A DNA stretch of 37,275 nt from JBGTKH01 sp041744735 (GTDB lineage: Bacteria; Planctomycetota; Planctomycetia; Pirellulales; Pirellulaceae), in contig JBGTKH010000180.1 in assembly GCA_041744735.1 (NCBI GenBank), positions 1-37,275 of the forward strand. Direction: 5' to 3'. This document shows, piece by piece, positions 7,901 through 16,223 of this stretch; the stretch's first letter is position 1, and every line of letters begins with the position of its first letter. The notes beneath the pieces were generated by a model. That model made no database searches, was not told the DNA's origin, and saw only the letters and a list, made by a program, of their open reading frames with translations. Made by a program: the position numbers and the translations under genes.

Positions 7901-9247
7901 GCTCGGGTCGCCACTTTCCAAGAGCACCTCGGGCGCGATTTGGCGGAGACGGTCCCCTACCTTGTCGTCGACTATCGCAAGCCACGGAAGAATCGGACGC
8001 ATAGTCGGCACGACCACATTCAGACCATATTGATTCCGGAATAACAGGGCTTCGATCTTCCGGCGCGATGTCTCGCGCTTCAGCAGTTCCGCGAGCCATT
8101 CCGCCGTCAGAAACTCTCGTACGGATCGGTGGTGAAATCGCACTGTGCCATAAATGGACTCGTCGAAGATCGGGCGCAACAGCAATGCGGTCCGATCCTT
8201 GTCATCCCAATCCGGCAGGATGTCCGCTATGGAGATACCTTTCGAGTTCTCGGCACCGTCCGGGACGCGAATGGTTGCTTCCCGGGCCATCGTGACCGCG
8301 GCAGCAACTAACTTGGCACCTTCTCTCGCGCGCTTCGGAGAAAGGGGACGCGCTTCAGCTCGGCCTTGATGTGGCTCAGAGAGTCGTCTATCGATACTGT
8401 TCTGCATGATTTGCAAGCGGCTGCCGATCTGCCCGTGATCGTTCCAGAACTCCGCCAACTCCTTCAAATCTTGCGGACGTGCTGTAAACGACCGTGCGTC
8501 AGCCCTTTCCACAGCATTGAGGAAAGCTTTCGTATCCTTGACGCCTTTTGCCGCCACAAACGTCTCGATTTGGCCGGTATCGAGATCGTCCAGTGCGACA
8601 ATCTTAAATGGCAAATGCTCCTTCTTTTCTGGATGTTGTTCAGTGTAGAAATCTCGGTCGGGGCCTTCGTCCTTGAGTTCGTCTCCGTATGCCACGACTG
8701 TCACACTCGGTTCTTGGTACGGAAGGTGCCTTCTGCAATGGTCCAGATCGGTCTTGGGCCGCCAAGCGGTAGTCCTTCCGGTAATGGTAATGCGAACTCG
8801 TTGCTGCGCAATGGCGATGCGTCTCCCGAGCTTCCGGATGGCGAGTTCGAAGTCGCCTGGATTTCGAAGCCGCGCCTCATCGACTGAATCAAGCAGCAGC
8901 CATCCTTCGTTGTCCGAGGCGAGCCACGCTTCGAATTCCTCAAAAGAGCCAATCTCGAACGCGACCTCGAAATCGTTTGGAATGTGCTCGAGGCGAATGA
9001 AGAACGCTGCCTTGCCCTCTCGGCGCAAAGTCGTCGCGATACGGCGTATCTCCGCGGTCTTTCCAGTACCGGCTTCCGAAAGGACAATGACTCGAAATTC
9101 ATTTGTGAGGTCAGACCAACTTAGGCGTTGTCCTACAAGAGAGGCTCGGCGGAGTTCAATGTCATCGCTCTCGCCCGGGTTCTTCGTCAATTCGTGAAAC
9201 ATGCGGTGTAGTTCAACGAAATCATTCTCGTCCTTAGCTTTGGACAT
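4919..9247 (-). CDS. NACHT-type STAND ATPase with C-terminal PD-(D/E)XK-like nuclease domain; candidate antiphage protein
   Basis: A protein of 1442 residues from the chosen start. A short N-terminal helical region leads to a NACHT-type P-loop ATPase: Walker A SEAGTGKT (57-64), Walker B GWLLLDSVDEAR, and a sensor-like RITITGR. The middle, about 900 residues, is helical and repeat-like without clear motifs, as in STAND sensor regions. The C-terminus carries KPDLRFHG (Asp1333), then VPCELK (Glu1348, Lys1350), then ENQLCGDYL, which is the D..ExK..Q..Y pattern of PD-(D/E)XK nucleases. STAND ATPases with nuclease effectors (Avs-type) are known antiphage sensors; defence here is inference. The start is uncertain: ATG 9245-9247 (MSKAKDENDF) is preferred over ATG 9308-9310, and neither has a strong ribosome-binding site. 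G+C is lower than in neighbours (32 of 60 in one counted line), and the gene is flanked by gene fragments. Confidence 0.8.
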   Translation of the reverse strand: MSKAKDENDFVELHRMFHELTKNPGESDDIELRRASLVGQRLSWSDLTNEFRVIVLSEAGTGKTAEIRRIATTLRREGKAAFFIRLEHIPNDFEVAFEIGSFEEFEAWLASDNEGWLLLDSVDEARLRNPGDFELAIRKLGRRIAIAQQRVRITITGRTTAWRPKTDLDHCRRHLPYQEPSVTVVAYGDELKDEGPDRDFYTEQHPEKKEHLPFKIVALDDLDTGQIETFVAAKGVKDTKAFLNAVERADARSFTARPQDLKELAEFWNDHGQIGSRLQIMQNSIDRRLSEPHQGRAEARPLSPKRAREGAKLVAAAVTMAREATIRVPDGAENSKGISIADILPDWDDKDRTALLLRPIFDESIYGTVRFHHRSVREFLTAEWLAELLKRETSRRKIEALLFRNQYGLNVVVPTMRPILPWLAIVDDKVGDRLRQIAPEVLLESGDPSKLPLDTRKSILHEVCEQIASGASSRTLAYHSAVQQFANEDLVTDVQELIRKHSQNDDLIFFLLRMVWLGELKGALPQAKTFALSATSSQYTRIAAFRAVQAVSSPDDMENVRTSFLDESDELDREWLAELLDGLDPTADNTNWLLACLAKTKAIEPHRVDGLTDAVAAFVQRVTIQLLPIVVSWLNRLLDMPPVLERRHCEISQKFGWLMRPAAHAIERLIEARHSASLGCDALAILHKFPISRRSDFGDYRETTFQFSTLVPGWPELNRASFWYEAGQAREGLDTRKRKQLTEFWQVWFNSFWQFDSSDFKYALGQIVERTLQDEKRLALSLAFRLYVMGGRDRKQRVRLKKIVADNAALAECLAMYLKPPSQGRQSWRRIETTWKRRSEVRERNEAKNREHWRTLLRANADKLRHNSLTLGQISNYQWYVHQRASEKNERQCGRWTNGNWKCLAEEFGEDVAQAYRDGVVRFWRGYRPTLRSEGAPANETPIEVLFGLTGLQIEVIETPSWPMGLSPAEVELACRYASYELNGFPLWFPALFAAYPSIVGGFLLNEIRYELSIEKSDVESHYILSDVSWSGQWTWNELAPEIYRLLKTKEPENISSLGYLLNVVQGSSTTDNDIAKLASRKSRILKRIDHAAHWLAVWVGVDPDSAIPVLATRFDKVAEPNEQTAFAMQFITHLLGGRHGRTSKVRTAFCTPEHLKSLYLLMHQHIRTKEDLRRAGTGAYSPELRDDAQDARNSLADLLRNIPGKEAFVALTEIAKAHPEEAYRPWFAQYAKTKAEMDADIAPWSPRQVRDFHDKLERTPENHRELAELAHLRLLDLKDDLENGDSSVARILQGVTLETDIRKYIGRELREKAFGRYIIPQEEELADAKKPDLRFHGVTFDGPVPCELKLADNWSGPDLFERMENQLCGDYLRDNRSSRGFFLMVYQGRKKKRWTIPGVAKAVDFEGLVNALEKHWQKIANKFLNVDQIEVIGMDLTKRSS

Positions 9248-9591
9248 TCCGATGGCTTTCTGTACTCTCGGCGTTTCCCGTGCACGTGCTGACAAAGTCC
9301 AATTTAACATTGGCCCGGAAGTTCGGTCGACCGGCTTGCGTCACGGAAATCTGGCCGTGTCGGTCCGAAAACACCGAATGCAGTTTCGCAAGACACAAAC
9401 GCACAGCGGTTGCATCGATCTGGGCGACTTGGGCGGATCGTCATGGCTGCACTCTTCGACGTTTTTCTCGATTAGATTTGGGGGAAGTGTGCAGCTTTGT
9501 GTAGGCTGCCCGACCTTAACAACGCGCGGCGGGAGATTGAGCAGGAAGACGATTTTGGCTCGTGTCTAGGTCAGGCCGCGGACGTCTCCAC
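9248..9591. other. Non-coding stretch upstream of the NACHT gene
   Basis: About 340 nt between the NACHT gene start and the RND fragment. Several short frames are open, but none reads like protein or has a ribosome-binding site. The promoter of the NACHT gene should lie here, on the minus strand; I cannot point to a convincing -35/-10 pair. Confidence 0.4.
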
Positions 9592-9822
9592 TCACTGAGC
9601 TGAGACCGTTGCAAGTGCCTCGGCGCCGGGATCCGATCCAGTGTCGCGCGGAGCGGCGGCGGCGGGTTGTTGTTTCGCGGCAAGGTGGCGGATGAGGTAG
9701 AAGAAGACGGGGGTCAGGATGAGGCCGAAGAGTGTGACGCCGATCATGCCGCTGAAGACCGCGGCGGCTAGCGTGCGGCGCATCTCGGCGCCGTGGGCGA
9801 TCACGAGTGGAAACACGCCCAT
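9592..9822 (-). pseudogene. C-terminal stump of an RND (AcrB/HAE1-type) efflux pump
   Basis: A 76-codon frame whose first 45 residues match the last transmembrane helices of RND multidrug pumps: GVFPLVIAHGAEMRRTLAAA, then VFSGMIGVTLFGLILTPVFFYLI. An intact pump has roughly 1,050 residues, so more than 90% is missing. Upstream on the same strand (9823 onward) no RND sequence continues, so this is the 3' remnant left by a deletion or insertion. The tail after the last helix is the usual variable cytoplasmic end. It marks the right border of the accessory segment. Confidence 0.75.
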
Positions 9823-10195
9823 GATGAATTCATCTAAATCATTGCATCGCGCTCTGTCACTGCGAGTGACGCTTTGATTTCGCGGGCTGGGGCTGATCGC
9901 CTGTGGAGCCTTCTCGGTGCGCTTCGGTCCGTCACACCGACGCGCGTGAGCTTCGGAATCAGGTTTGGCGAGTTCAGTCTCTTGCGCGGCACCGGCGTTG
10001 GTTTCTCACAGATGTGAGTGCATTTTCGACCCAAACAGCCATCGACGCGATTCAGTGGCCCATTGCAAGATCGGCCAAGCCTGGGAGAATACGCTACTGT
10101 TGAGGGTGACGTCGTTGCGCGCGGGCCGCTTGCAGTTCCGCCGATGACGATGCGTCCCTTTTAGCCCGCCGTCAAATTTTGAGGCTGTGAGAATA
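9823..10195. other. Intergenic stretch upstream of yidC
   Basis: About 370 nt without a credible gene. It should contain the yidC promoter. I see no repeat, RNA gene or riboswitch in it. The RND homology stops abruptly at its left end. Confidence 0.4.
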
Positions 10196-12526
10196 GTGGA
10201 AAAGCGTTTTGCTGCGTTTATTGCTTTGTCCGTCGCCATCTGGTTGGGATACGTGCTGCTGCAGTTGCAGTTTGCGCCCCAGCGGCCGCCGGAGAAGAAG
10301 CCGCCGGTGGTGGCGAAGAAGGACGGGAAAGCGGAACCGGCGGGGCAGGACAAAAACGGCGAGAAGGACGACGAGCAGGCTGCTCCGGCGCCGGCCGAAG
10401 CGGTTGATCCGCCTGAAGAGGGTGCGGACGAGCCTGTGATTTTTCCGCAGCGATGGCTCGCGCTGGGATCGGTTGATCCAAGTAGTAATTTTCGCATGCT
10501 GGCGATTTTCAATAGCCGCGGGGCGGCGATTGAGCGGATTGAGCTGAGCAGCGATCGCTATCGTGATTTAGAGGACAGCACGGGTTATCTGGGGCATTTG
10601 GCGTTGACCGACATGGCCGGCGGCGGGGGCTGTCAAGTCAACGTCGTGGGGCGCGGCACGCCAGCGGAGAAGGCGGGGCTGAAAGTGGGCGATATCGTGA
10701 CGGCGGCCGCCGGCAAGCCGATCAAGAATCGAGCGACTTTCCAAGAATTGTTGCAAGCGACCGTGCCCGGTCAGTCGCTCGAATTGTCGGTCAGTCGTGA
10801 GGACGGCGGGAAGAAGCAGACGTCACAGGTCAACGTTACGCTGCAAGCGCGTCCGCTGGAAATCATTCGCCCCGAGCCGGCCGATGAATCGGATCGTGCG
10901 AAACAGGACCCGCTGTCCTGTTTGCTGACGTTGCGCAGCGCCGGCGATCAGGACGTCAAGACGCTCAATTCCTTGCGCACGGCGAATTGGGAAGCGAAAG
11001 AAATTCCCGGCAGCACGCCGGCCGTCGAATTTCGTATTCGTCCGCCGCTCGACGAATTGAAGACGATCGGCGTGACCGGCCCGATGGAAATTGTGAAACG
11101 TTATCGCTTACTGTCCGTTCCGCAGGCCGAAGCCGGCAACCGGAATCATCGGGCCTACCATCTGACGCTGGAGCTAGAGTTCATCAACCTCGCGGCGGAC
11201 GGCCCGCAGCAAGTGGCCTATCAGTTGGATGGTCCCAACGGATTGCCGCACGAAGGTTGGTGGTACTCGAACAAAGTGGGCCAGTCGATGTTCGGCGGCG
11301 CGGGCGCGCGCGACGTGATTTTTTCGACCTCATCCGTCGGTCATAAGCTGTATAGCTGCGCCACGATCTTCAAAAACGCGACGAAGGACAACAAGTCGTT
11401 GCTGTTTGAAAAGGACAAGGGCCGCCTGAAGTACATCGGCGTGGACGCTCAATACTTCACGGCGGCGCTGATGCCGGATGCGGCCAATGAACAAGGGTCG
11501 TATGTCTTCCGCGAGGCGATCGCGATGCCCGCCGGCAAAGTCGACCCGGAGGATAAGACGGGCTCGCGGAAAACCAATGTCACGTTTCGCCTGGCCAGCT
11601 TGTCGCACTCGATCGAACCGGGGCAAAAATTCGAACAGCGTTTCACGCTCTTCGCCGGTCCCAAAGAGCCCGAATTAGTTGCGGCATACAACCTGGATAA
11701 CGTCATCGACTATGGCTGGTTTTGGTGGGTTTCGCGGCCGCTCGTTAGGGTCTTGGACTTCTTCTACATGATCGTGGGCAATTATGGTCTGGCGATTATC
11801 ATGCTTACGGTGCTGGTCCGCGGCTGCATGTTTCCGCTCAGCCGCAAGGCCGCCAAAAACATGCAGGCCACGCAGGCTTTGGCGCCGGAGATGAAGAAGA
11901 TCAAAGAGAAGTACAAGAACGACATGCAGAAGCAGGGCGAGGCGATGAAGGAGTTGTACGCCAAGCACAACTTCAACCCGCTGGGCGGCTGCTGGATGAT
12001 GTTTGTTCAATTGCCGATTTTTCTGGGCCTGTATCGGGCACTGTCGGTGGACATCGTGCTGCGCGAGGCGCCGCTGATTCCGGGCCTTCGCTGGTGTTCG
12101 AACCTGGCGGGGCCCGACATGCTGTGGCGCTGGGATTCGTTCATTCCCTGGGATTTTTTGACCGGCGAGAACGGCTACCTCGGCCCGTACCTAAACGTGT
12201 TGCCGATCGTCACCGTGGCTTTGTTCCTGGTCCAGCAAAAATTGTTCACGCCACCCGCGACCGACGAGCAAACGGCGATGACTCAGAAGATGATGACCTA
12301 CATGATGATCTTCATGGGCGTGCTATTCTTCAAAGTCCCCAGCGGCCTATGCATCTATTTTATCACGTCCAGTCTGTGGGGCATCGCCGAACGCCTGCTG
12401 CTGCCCAAGACCCCCAAGCCCGGCGAGGAAAAACAAACCGCCACCACGACGAAAAAGTCTGTCGGACTGGGTTCCAATGGTTCGTCGCGCAAGGCACGCG
12501 AGAAGCGAAAGCAGAAACGGCGTTAA
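10196..12526 (+). CDS. yidC: Membrane protein insertase YidC, with a PDZ domain inside the periplasmic region
   Basis: Inserts and folds inner-membrane proteins, alone or with SecYEG. The first helix (FAAFIALSVAIWLGYVLLQL) is followed by a charged, Ala/Pro-rich linker, then the large periplasmic domain. Near residues 145-220 this domain contains a PDZ-like insert (GRGTPAEKAGLKVGDIV, then FQELLQATVPGQSLELSV). The C-terminal insertase core starts near residue 510: YGLAIIMLTVLVRGCMFPLS supplies the conserved groove Arg, followed by the charged hairpin and MMFVQLPIFLGLYRAL, and the protein ends in a basic tail. I use GTG at 10196 (VEKRF, the usual YidC start), with GAGG eleven bases upstream; GTG 10187 would be only two bases from it. 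It is followed by mnmE, as in many bacterial yidC-mnmE clusters. Confidence 0.95.
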   Translation: MEKRFAAFIALSVAIWLGYVLLQLQFAPQRPPEKKPPVVAKKDGKAEPAGQDKNGEKDDEQAAPAPAEAVDPPEEGADEPVIFPQRWLALGSVDPSSNFRMLAIFNSRGAAIERIELSSDRYRDLEDSTGYLGHLALTDMAGGGGCQVNVVGRGTPAEKAGLKVGDIVTAAAGKPIKNRATFQELLQATVPGQSLELSVSREDGGKKQTSQVNVTLQARPLEIIRPEPADESDRAKQDPLSCLLTLRSAGDQDVKTLNSLRTANWEAKEIPGSTPAVEFRIRPPLDELKTIGVTGPMEIVKRYRLLSVPQAEAGNRNHRAYHLTLELEFINLAADGPQQVAYQLDGPNGLPHEGWWYSNKVGQSMFGGAGARDVIFSTSSVGHKLYSCATIFKNATKDNKSLLFEKDKGRLKYIGVDAQYFTAALMPDAANEQGSYVFREAIAMPAGKVDPEDKTGSRKTNVTFRLASLSHSIEPGQKFEQRFTLFAGPKEPELVAAYNLDNVIDYGWFWWVSRPLVRVLDFFYMIVGNYGLAIIMLTVLVRGCMFPLSRKAAKNMQATQALAPEMKKIKEKYKNDMQKQGEAMKELYAKHNFNPLGGCWMMFVQLPIFLGLYRALSVDIVLREAPLIPGLRWCSNLAGPDMLWRWDSFIPWDFLTGENGYLGPYLNVLPIVTVALFLVQQKLFTPPATDEQTAMTQKMMTYMMIFMGVLFFKVPSGLCIYFITSSLWGIAERLLLPKTPKPGEEKQTATTTKKSVGLGSNGSSRKAREKRKQKRR

Positions 12527-12540
12527 GCGAAGTTTTGGAT

Positions 12541-12646
12541 TTGGAGTGCGGTGACTCGTCACCGCTTTTGGATTTTAGATTTGCGGGTCCGAGTCCAATA
12601 AAAGCATCCAAAAGTCCAAAAGCGGTGACGAGTCTCCGCACTCCAA
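12541..12646. repeat. 32-bp near-perfect inverted repeat between yidC and mnmE
   Basis: Arms 12541-12572 and 12615-12646 match at 31 of 32 positions around a 42-nt loop. The left arm begins TTGGAGTGCGGTGACTCGTC and continues ACCGCTTTTGGA. The right arm ends only three bases before the mnmE ATG at 12650, so mnmE has no room for a normal Shine-Dalgarno sequence outside the arm, and its start would be held in a hairpin if the two genes were co-transcribed. Confidence 0.9.
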
Positions 12647-12649
12647 AGT

Positions 12650-14020
12650 ATGGCGTACGATCTTGACGACACGATCACTGCGATTGCCTCCGCTCCGGGC
12701 GGGGCGCTGCGGGGGATTCTTCGAGTGAGCGGGCCGAACGTGTTGGCCTGCGTGCAGAAGTGTTTCGCAGCGATCGAGAGCGTCTGTTGGGATGAAGTGC
12801 GCGTTCCCACGGCGATATCCGGCACGCTGACCGCAGCGCCGCCGATTGGGCGGTTGCCGTGTGATCTTTATCTTTGGCCGACGCGCCGCAGCTACACGGG
12901 GCAGCCGACGGCCGAACTGCATACGATCGGCTCGCCGCCGCTGTTGGATGCCGCCCTGCACGCCGTGTGTGCGGCGGGAGCACGGTTGGCGGAGCCGGGT
13001 GAGTTCACGATGCGGGCCTTTCTGGCTGGGCGTTTGGATCTGACTCAAGCGGAAGCCGTGCTGGGCGTGATCGATGCCGGCAACCGTGCGGAATTGGACG
13101 TGGCGTTGGCGCAATTGGCCGGCGGACTGGCCTCGCCACTGCACAAGTTGCGCGAGCAGTTGTTGGACCTGCTCGCGCATCTGGAGGCGGGCTTGGATTT
13201 CGTCGACGAAGACATCCAATTCATTACCGGCGAGCAGTTGGACCGGCAATTGCGCGGGGCGGCAACTCAGATTGAAAACATCGCCGAGCAAATGCAGTCG
13301 CGCGGTGAGACGGCCGGCGATGTCCGTGTCGTTTTGATGGGCTGGCCCAATGTCGGCAAGAGCAGTTTGCTGAACGCCCTGGCAGGCGATAACACAGCGC
13401 TGGTGTCTCACATTGCTGGCACTACGCGCGATTATCTGTGCAAACGCGCGAAGCTGCAGGGACTGAACTGCATTTTGATTGACACCGCCGGCATCGAACC
13501 CGCACATTCTGTCGATCGCATTGCGGCAGCGGCACAAGCCATGACCGCCGAGCAGTCGCGGCAAGCGCACATACAGCTTCTGTGTCTCGACTCTACGCGG
13601 CCATTGAATGATTGGGAACGCCGCCAGTTAGTCTGCGAGTCAGCACCAAACCGTTTGCTCGTCCTCACGAAGTCCGACGAATCGCCAGCGATCGACGTTG
13701 ACGTCACCGCGATCGCGACCAGCAGCAAAACAGGCGCGGGACTTGAGGATCTGGCTCGCGCCATCCGTCAGTGCGTCGCGACATCGGCGCTGCACGAAAG
13801 CAACGTCGTCGCAGGGACAGCCGTCCGCTGCCGCGAAAGTCTGCAACAGGCGGCGGAAAGTTTGCATCGCGCGCGCAACATCGTCGCCTGCGGCGCCGGC
13901 GAAGAACTGGTCGCCTCCGAAATCCGCGTCGCCCTGAGCGAACTGGGCAAAGTCGTCGGCGCCGTCTACACCGACGACGTACTGGACCGCATCTTCAGCC
14001 GGTTTTGTATTGGGAAGTGA
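12650..14020 (+). CDS. mnmE: tRNA modification GTPase MnmE (TrmE)
   Basis: With MnmG, modifies U34 of certain tRNAs (5-carboxymethylaminomethyl group). Length 456 residues is normal. The N-terminal tetrahydrofolate-binding domain begins DTITAIASAPGGALRGILRVSGP. The G domain has G1 GWPNVGKS (231-238), G2 GTTRDY (257-262), G3 DTAG (278-281) and G4 TKSD (340-343; NKxD in most homologues). The C-terminus FCIGK carries the catalytic Cys. No mnmG is in the window. The ATG lies directly after a long palindrome and lacks a visible Shine-Dalgarno sequence, so translation may be unusual or the start may be read from a leader formed inside the repeat. Confidence 0.95.
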   Translation: MAYDLDDTITAIASAPGGALRGILRVSGPNVLACVQKCFAAIESVCWDEVRVPTAISGTLTAAPPIGRLPCDLYLWPTRRSYTGQPTAELHTIGSPPLLDAALHAVCAAGARLAEPGEFTMRAFLAGRLDLTQAEAVLGVIDAGNRAELDVALAQLAGGLASPLHKLREQLLDLLAHLEAGLDFVDEDIQFITGEQLDRQLRGAATQIENIAEQMQSRGETAGDVRVVLMGWPNVGKSSLLNALAGDNTALVSHIAGTTRDYLCKRAKLQGLNCILIDTAGIEPAHSVDRIAAAAQAMTAEQSRQAHIQLLCLDSTRPLNDWERRQLVCESAPNRLLVLTKSDESPAIDVDVTAIATSSKTGAGLEDLARAIRQCVATSALHESNVVAGTAVRCRESLQQAAESLHRARNIVACGAGEELVASEIRVALSELGKVVGAVYTDDVLDRIFSRFCIGK

Positions 14021-14151
14021 CTTGAACACGACGCGCGGCTATGTGCCAACTTTCTCGCCGCGATAAAGATTGTCATGCGGCCTTAGTGCAGTTATGCTGG
14101 TCGGTGTTCTTTTCACGGTGACTTTGCGGGACAAGCGGGACAACACGACCA

Positions 14152-15297
14152 ATGCCTATCGAGTATCGCTGTCAACAGTGTGACAAGTTATTACGAGTGG
14201 CTGACGCGGCCGCCGGCAAGAAGGGCAAGTGCCCGCACTGCGGCGCCGTGGGAGACATTCCCATGTCGTCGTCGGCAGCATCGACAAGCCCGCCACCGGC
14301 CGACCCGTTTGCCGGAATCGGGCGTGGTGCGACTTCGGACAAGGACAATCCGTTTGCAGGTGCTGCTTCCGCAAATTCAGCGGCGCGCGAATCGGCTGGG
14401 AATCCATTCGCAGATGCCGCAGCCGGTACGTCGTCCGCTGCCTGGGGCGGACCAGCGGCGAACTCGTACGTTTCGCCTGCCGGCACGGCACCCGACTATT
14501 CTGCCAAGCCGGTCATCGGTGGCGCGATTACACCTACGCGGGTCGAGTTGAATGAGCTGTTCTCGCGGACGTGGCAGATTTACTCGCCTCAGATGGGCCA
14601 GGGCGTGTTGTTCGCGTTGCTGATAATCGGAATTGGTATTGCCGGTCAAGTTGTCGCGCAACCGCTGGCGTTTGCTCAACAGATGATGCAGGACCAGTTG
14701 GTGGCCGTGGTGCTACTAATGATTGCTCAGCAGGTGTGTGGCTTTCTTGTCCAGGTATTTAACACGTGTATCACCATCCTGTTCGCGCTCAATCTGGCTC
14801 GCAGCAAGCAGTCGCCATTTGACGGCATTTTCTCGATAGGTCGCCACTTCCTGCCGCTGCTGGCGCAGCAGTTTCTGATTACCTTGATTTCCATCTCAAT
14901 CATGGCGGTTTGCATGATACCGGTCGGACTGGCGGCGCTTTCGCGACAGCCCGAGGTGATTGTGATTGCGGCCATCATCTGTATCTGCATTGGAGCCGTG
15001 TTTGTGGCCGTCGTGCAAATGGTGTTCTTCCTTTCCGGTTATTTGCTGATCGACCGGCGGATGGGAGTGATCCAGGCGATGACGACCTCGAAAGAGTATA
15101 TGATGGGGAATAAACTGACTGTGTTTTTGACGATGCTCATCGCTGGGATACTCGGCACCCTGTTCGTTGTGTTCACTTGTTGCATTGGGGTTCTGTTCTA
15201 TGTTCCGTACCTGGCGCTTTTGGGAGCCATCGTGTATTTGTCCGCAACCGGGCAATTCGCAACCGGACAAATGACAGTGACTGGACAGTACCGTTAG
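14152..15297 (+). CDS. Zinc-ribbon membrane protein (planctomycete-type)
   Basis: A 381-residue protein with an N-terminal zinc ribbon (Cys7, Cys10, Cys27, Cys30) containing AGKKGKCPHC, a Ser/Ala/Pro-rich linker to about residue 120, and then five or six hydrophobic segments such as VLFALLIIGIGIAGQVVAQP and FLITLISISIMAVCMIPVGL. The membrane part resembles general polytopic "DUF975/glycerophosphoryl-diester-like" membrane domains, but I cannot name it. The start MPIEYRCQQC matches the start of the next protein (MPIEFVCTNC), which supports it despite a weak ribosome-binding site. The function is unknown; a membrane-anchored cytoplasmic zinc ribbon is what can be seen. Confidence 0.8.
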   Translation: MPIEYRCQQCDKLLRVADAAAGKKGKCPHCGAVGDIPMSSSAASTSPPPADPFAGIGRGATSDKDNPFAGAASANSAARESAGNPFADAAAGTSSAAWGGPAANSYVSPAGTAPDYSAKPVIGGAITPTRVELNELFSRTWQIYSPQMGQGVLFALLIIGIGIAGQVVAQPLAFAQQMMQDQLVAVVLLMIAQQVCGFLVQVFNTCITILFALNLARSKQSPFDGIFSIGRHFLPLLAQQFLITLISISIMAVCMIPVGLAALSRQPEVIVIAAIICICIGAVFVAVVQMVFFLSGYLLIDRRMGVIQAMTTSKEYMMGNKLTVFLTMLIAGILGTLFVVFTCCIGVLFYVPYLALLGAIVYLSATGQFATGQMTVTGQYR

Positions 15298-15320
15298 CCA
15301 TCCGTGCATGCCGAGGGGCT

Positions 15321-16223
15321 ATGCCCATCGAATTTGTTTGCACAAACTGTAACAGCCCCGTTCGCACGCCGGATGCGACGGCGGGGAAGAAGGGTCGTTG
15401 CCCGAGTTGCAAGGCAGTGATCCAGATTCCTGAGGCTGCGCCCGCGACGGCGGCGAAGGCGGTTGACGACGGCGTGATCGCCTTTCACTGCGGCAAATGC
15501 AATCACGTGGTGCGCGCGCCGAAGCAGCACGCGGGCAAGAAGGGAAAATGTCCCAAGTGCCAATCGGTGGTGGACATTCCCACCAAGTCTACGTTGCCGG
15601 CTGCCGCGAAGCCGCAGCGCAAACCCGCAACGAGCCTGGGCGGCGGGTTGACGTCTCTCGATGAGCCACAGGGCAACCTTAGCGGCGGACTGACACAGGT
15701 TGACGAACCCACAAACGACCCGCTAGGTAGTTTGTCGGCTCTCGAGATGGCGGCCGGACCCGCATTGCCCGGTTCACTGGGCGCTCCGGTGGCGGGTGGA
15801 GGATTCGGTTTCGGTGCGCCGACGCCAGTGCCAACCTGGTCGGCCAAGACGATACAACCGACGTCACACACGCGATCGGTCACTGACGCCCGCCAAATGT
15901 CGAGCGGCGAGGCGAGAGCATGGCTCATGTTCCCGGCTATCGTTATGGTGATCACGTCCTCTTTGAGCACATTGATGTTCCTATTTGTCGGAATCATAGG
16001 CGTTGGCATTCAAGTTACCGATCCGCGGGGAGGTGACCTATCAACCGGCGAACTTGCTTTCTTGGTGGTCGCCGTCCTTCTCGGAATTGTCTTTAACGTT
16101 GTCATCATGGCCGGTGCCATCAACATGATGAAGCTGAAAGGCTATGGACTTGCCGTTTGTGCGGCGATTCTCGCAATGGTCCCATGTCCGCCGTGTTGGG
16201 TCAGTTTATTTTTTGGAATATAG
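15321..16223 (+). CDS. Membrane protein with two zinc ribbons, apparently cut short by an in-frame TAG
   Basis: A 300-residue protein with two zinc ribbons (Cys7/10/27/30 and Cys57/60/77/80), each with AGKKG(K/R)CPxC, a Gly/Pro-rich linker, and three C-terminal hydrophobic segments. The start is ATG 15321, with GAGGGG just upstream; the longer frame from 15177 is not needed. The frame ends PPCWVSLFFGI then TAG (16221-16223). Reading on in the same frame gives TLAVLFNPRVRNAFRSR and then TAA at 16275. Related planctomycete proteins end with a tail like GIWALVVL..PEV..AF, so the TAG stands where Trp (TGG) is expected. It looks like a recent nonsense mutation removing 18 residues. Shared domain design with the preceding gene suggests the two are paralogues. 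Confidence 0.8.
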   Translation: MPIEFVCTNCNSPVRTPDATAGKKGRCPSCKAVIQIPEAAPATAAKAVDDGVIAFHCGKCNHVVRAPKQHAGKKGKCPKCQSVVDIPTKSTLPAAAKPQRKPATSLGGGLTSLDEPQGNLSGGLTQVDEPTNDPLGSLSALEMAAGPALPGSLGAPVAGGGFGFGAPTPVPTWSAKTIQPTSHTRSVTDARQMSSGEARAWLMFPAIVMVITSSLSTLMFLFVGIIGVGIQVTDPRGGDLSTGELAFLVVAVLLGIVFNVVIMAGAINMMKLKGYGLAVCAAILAMVPCPPCWVSLFFGI

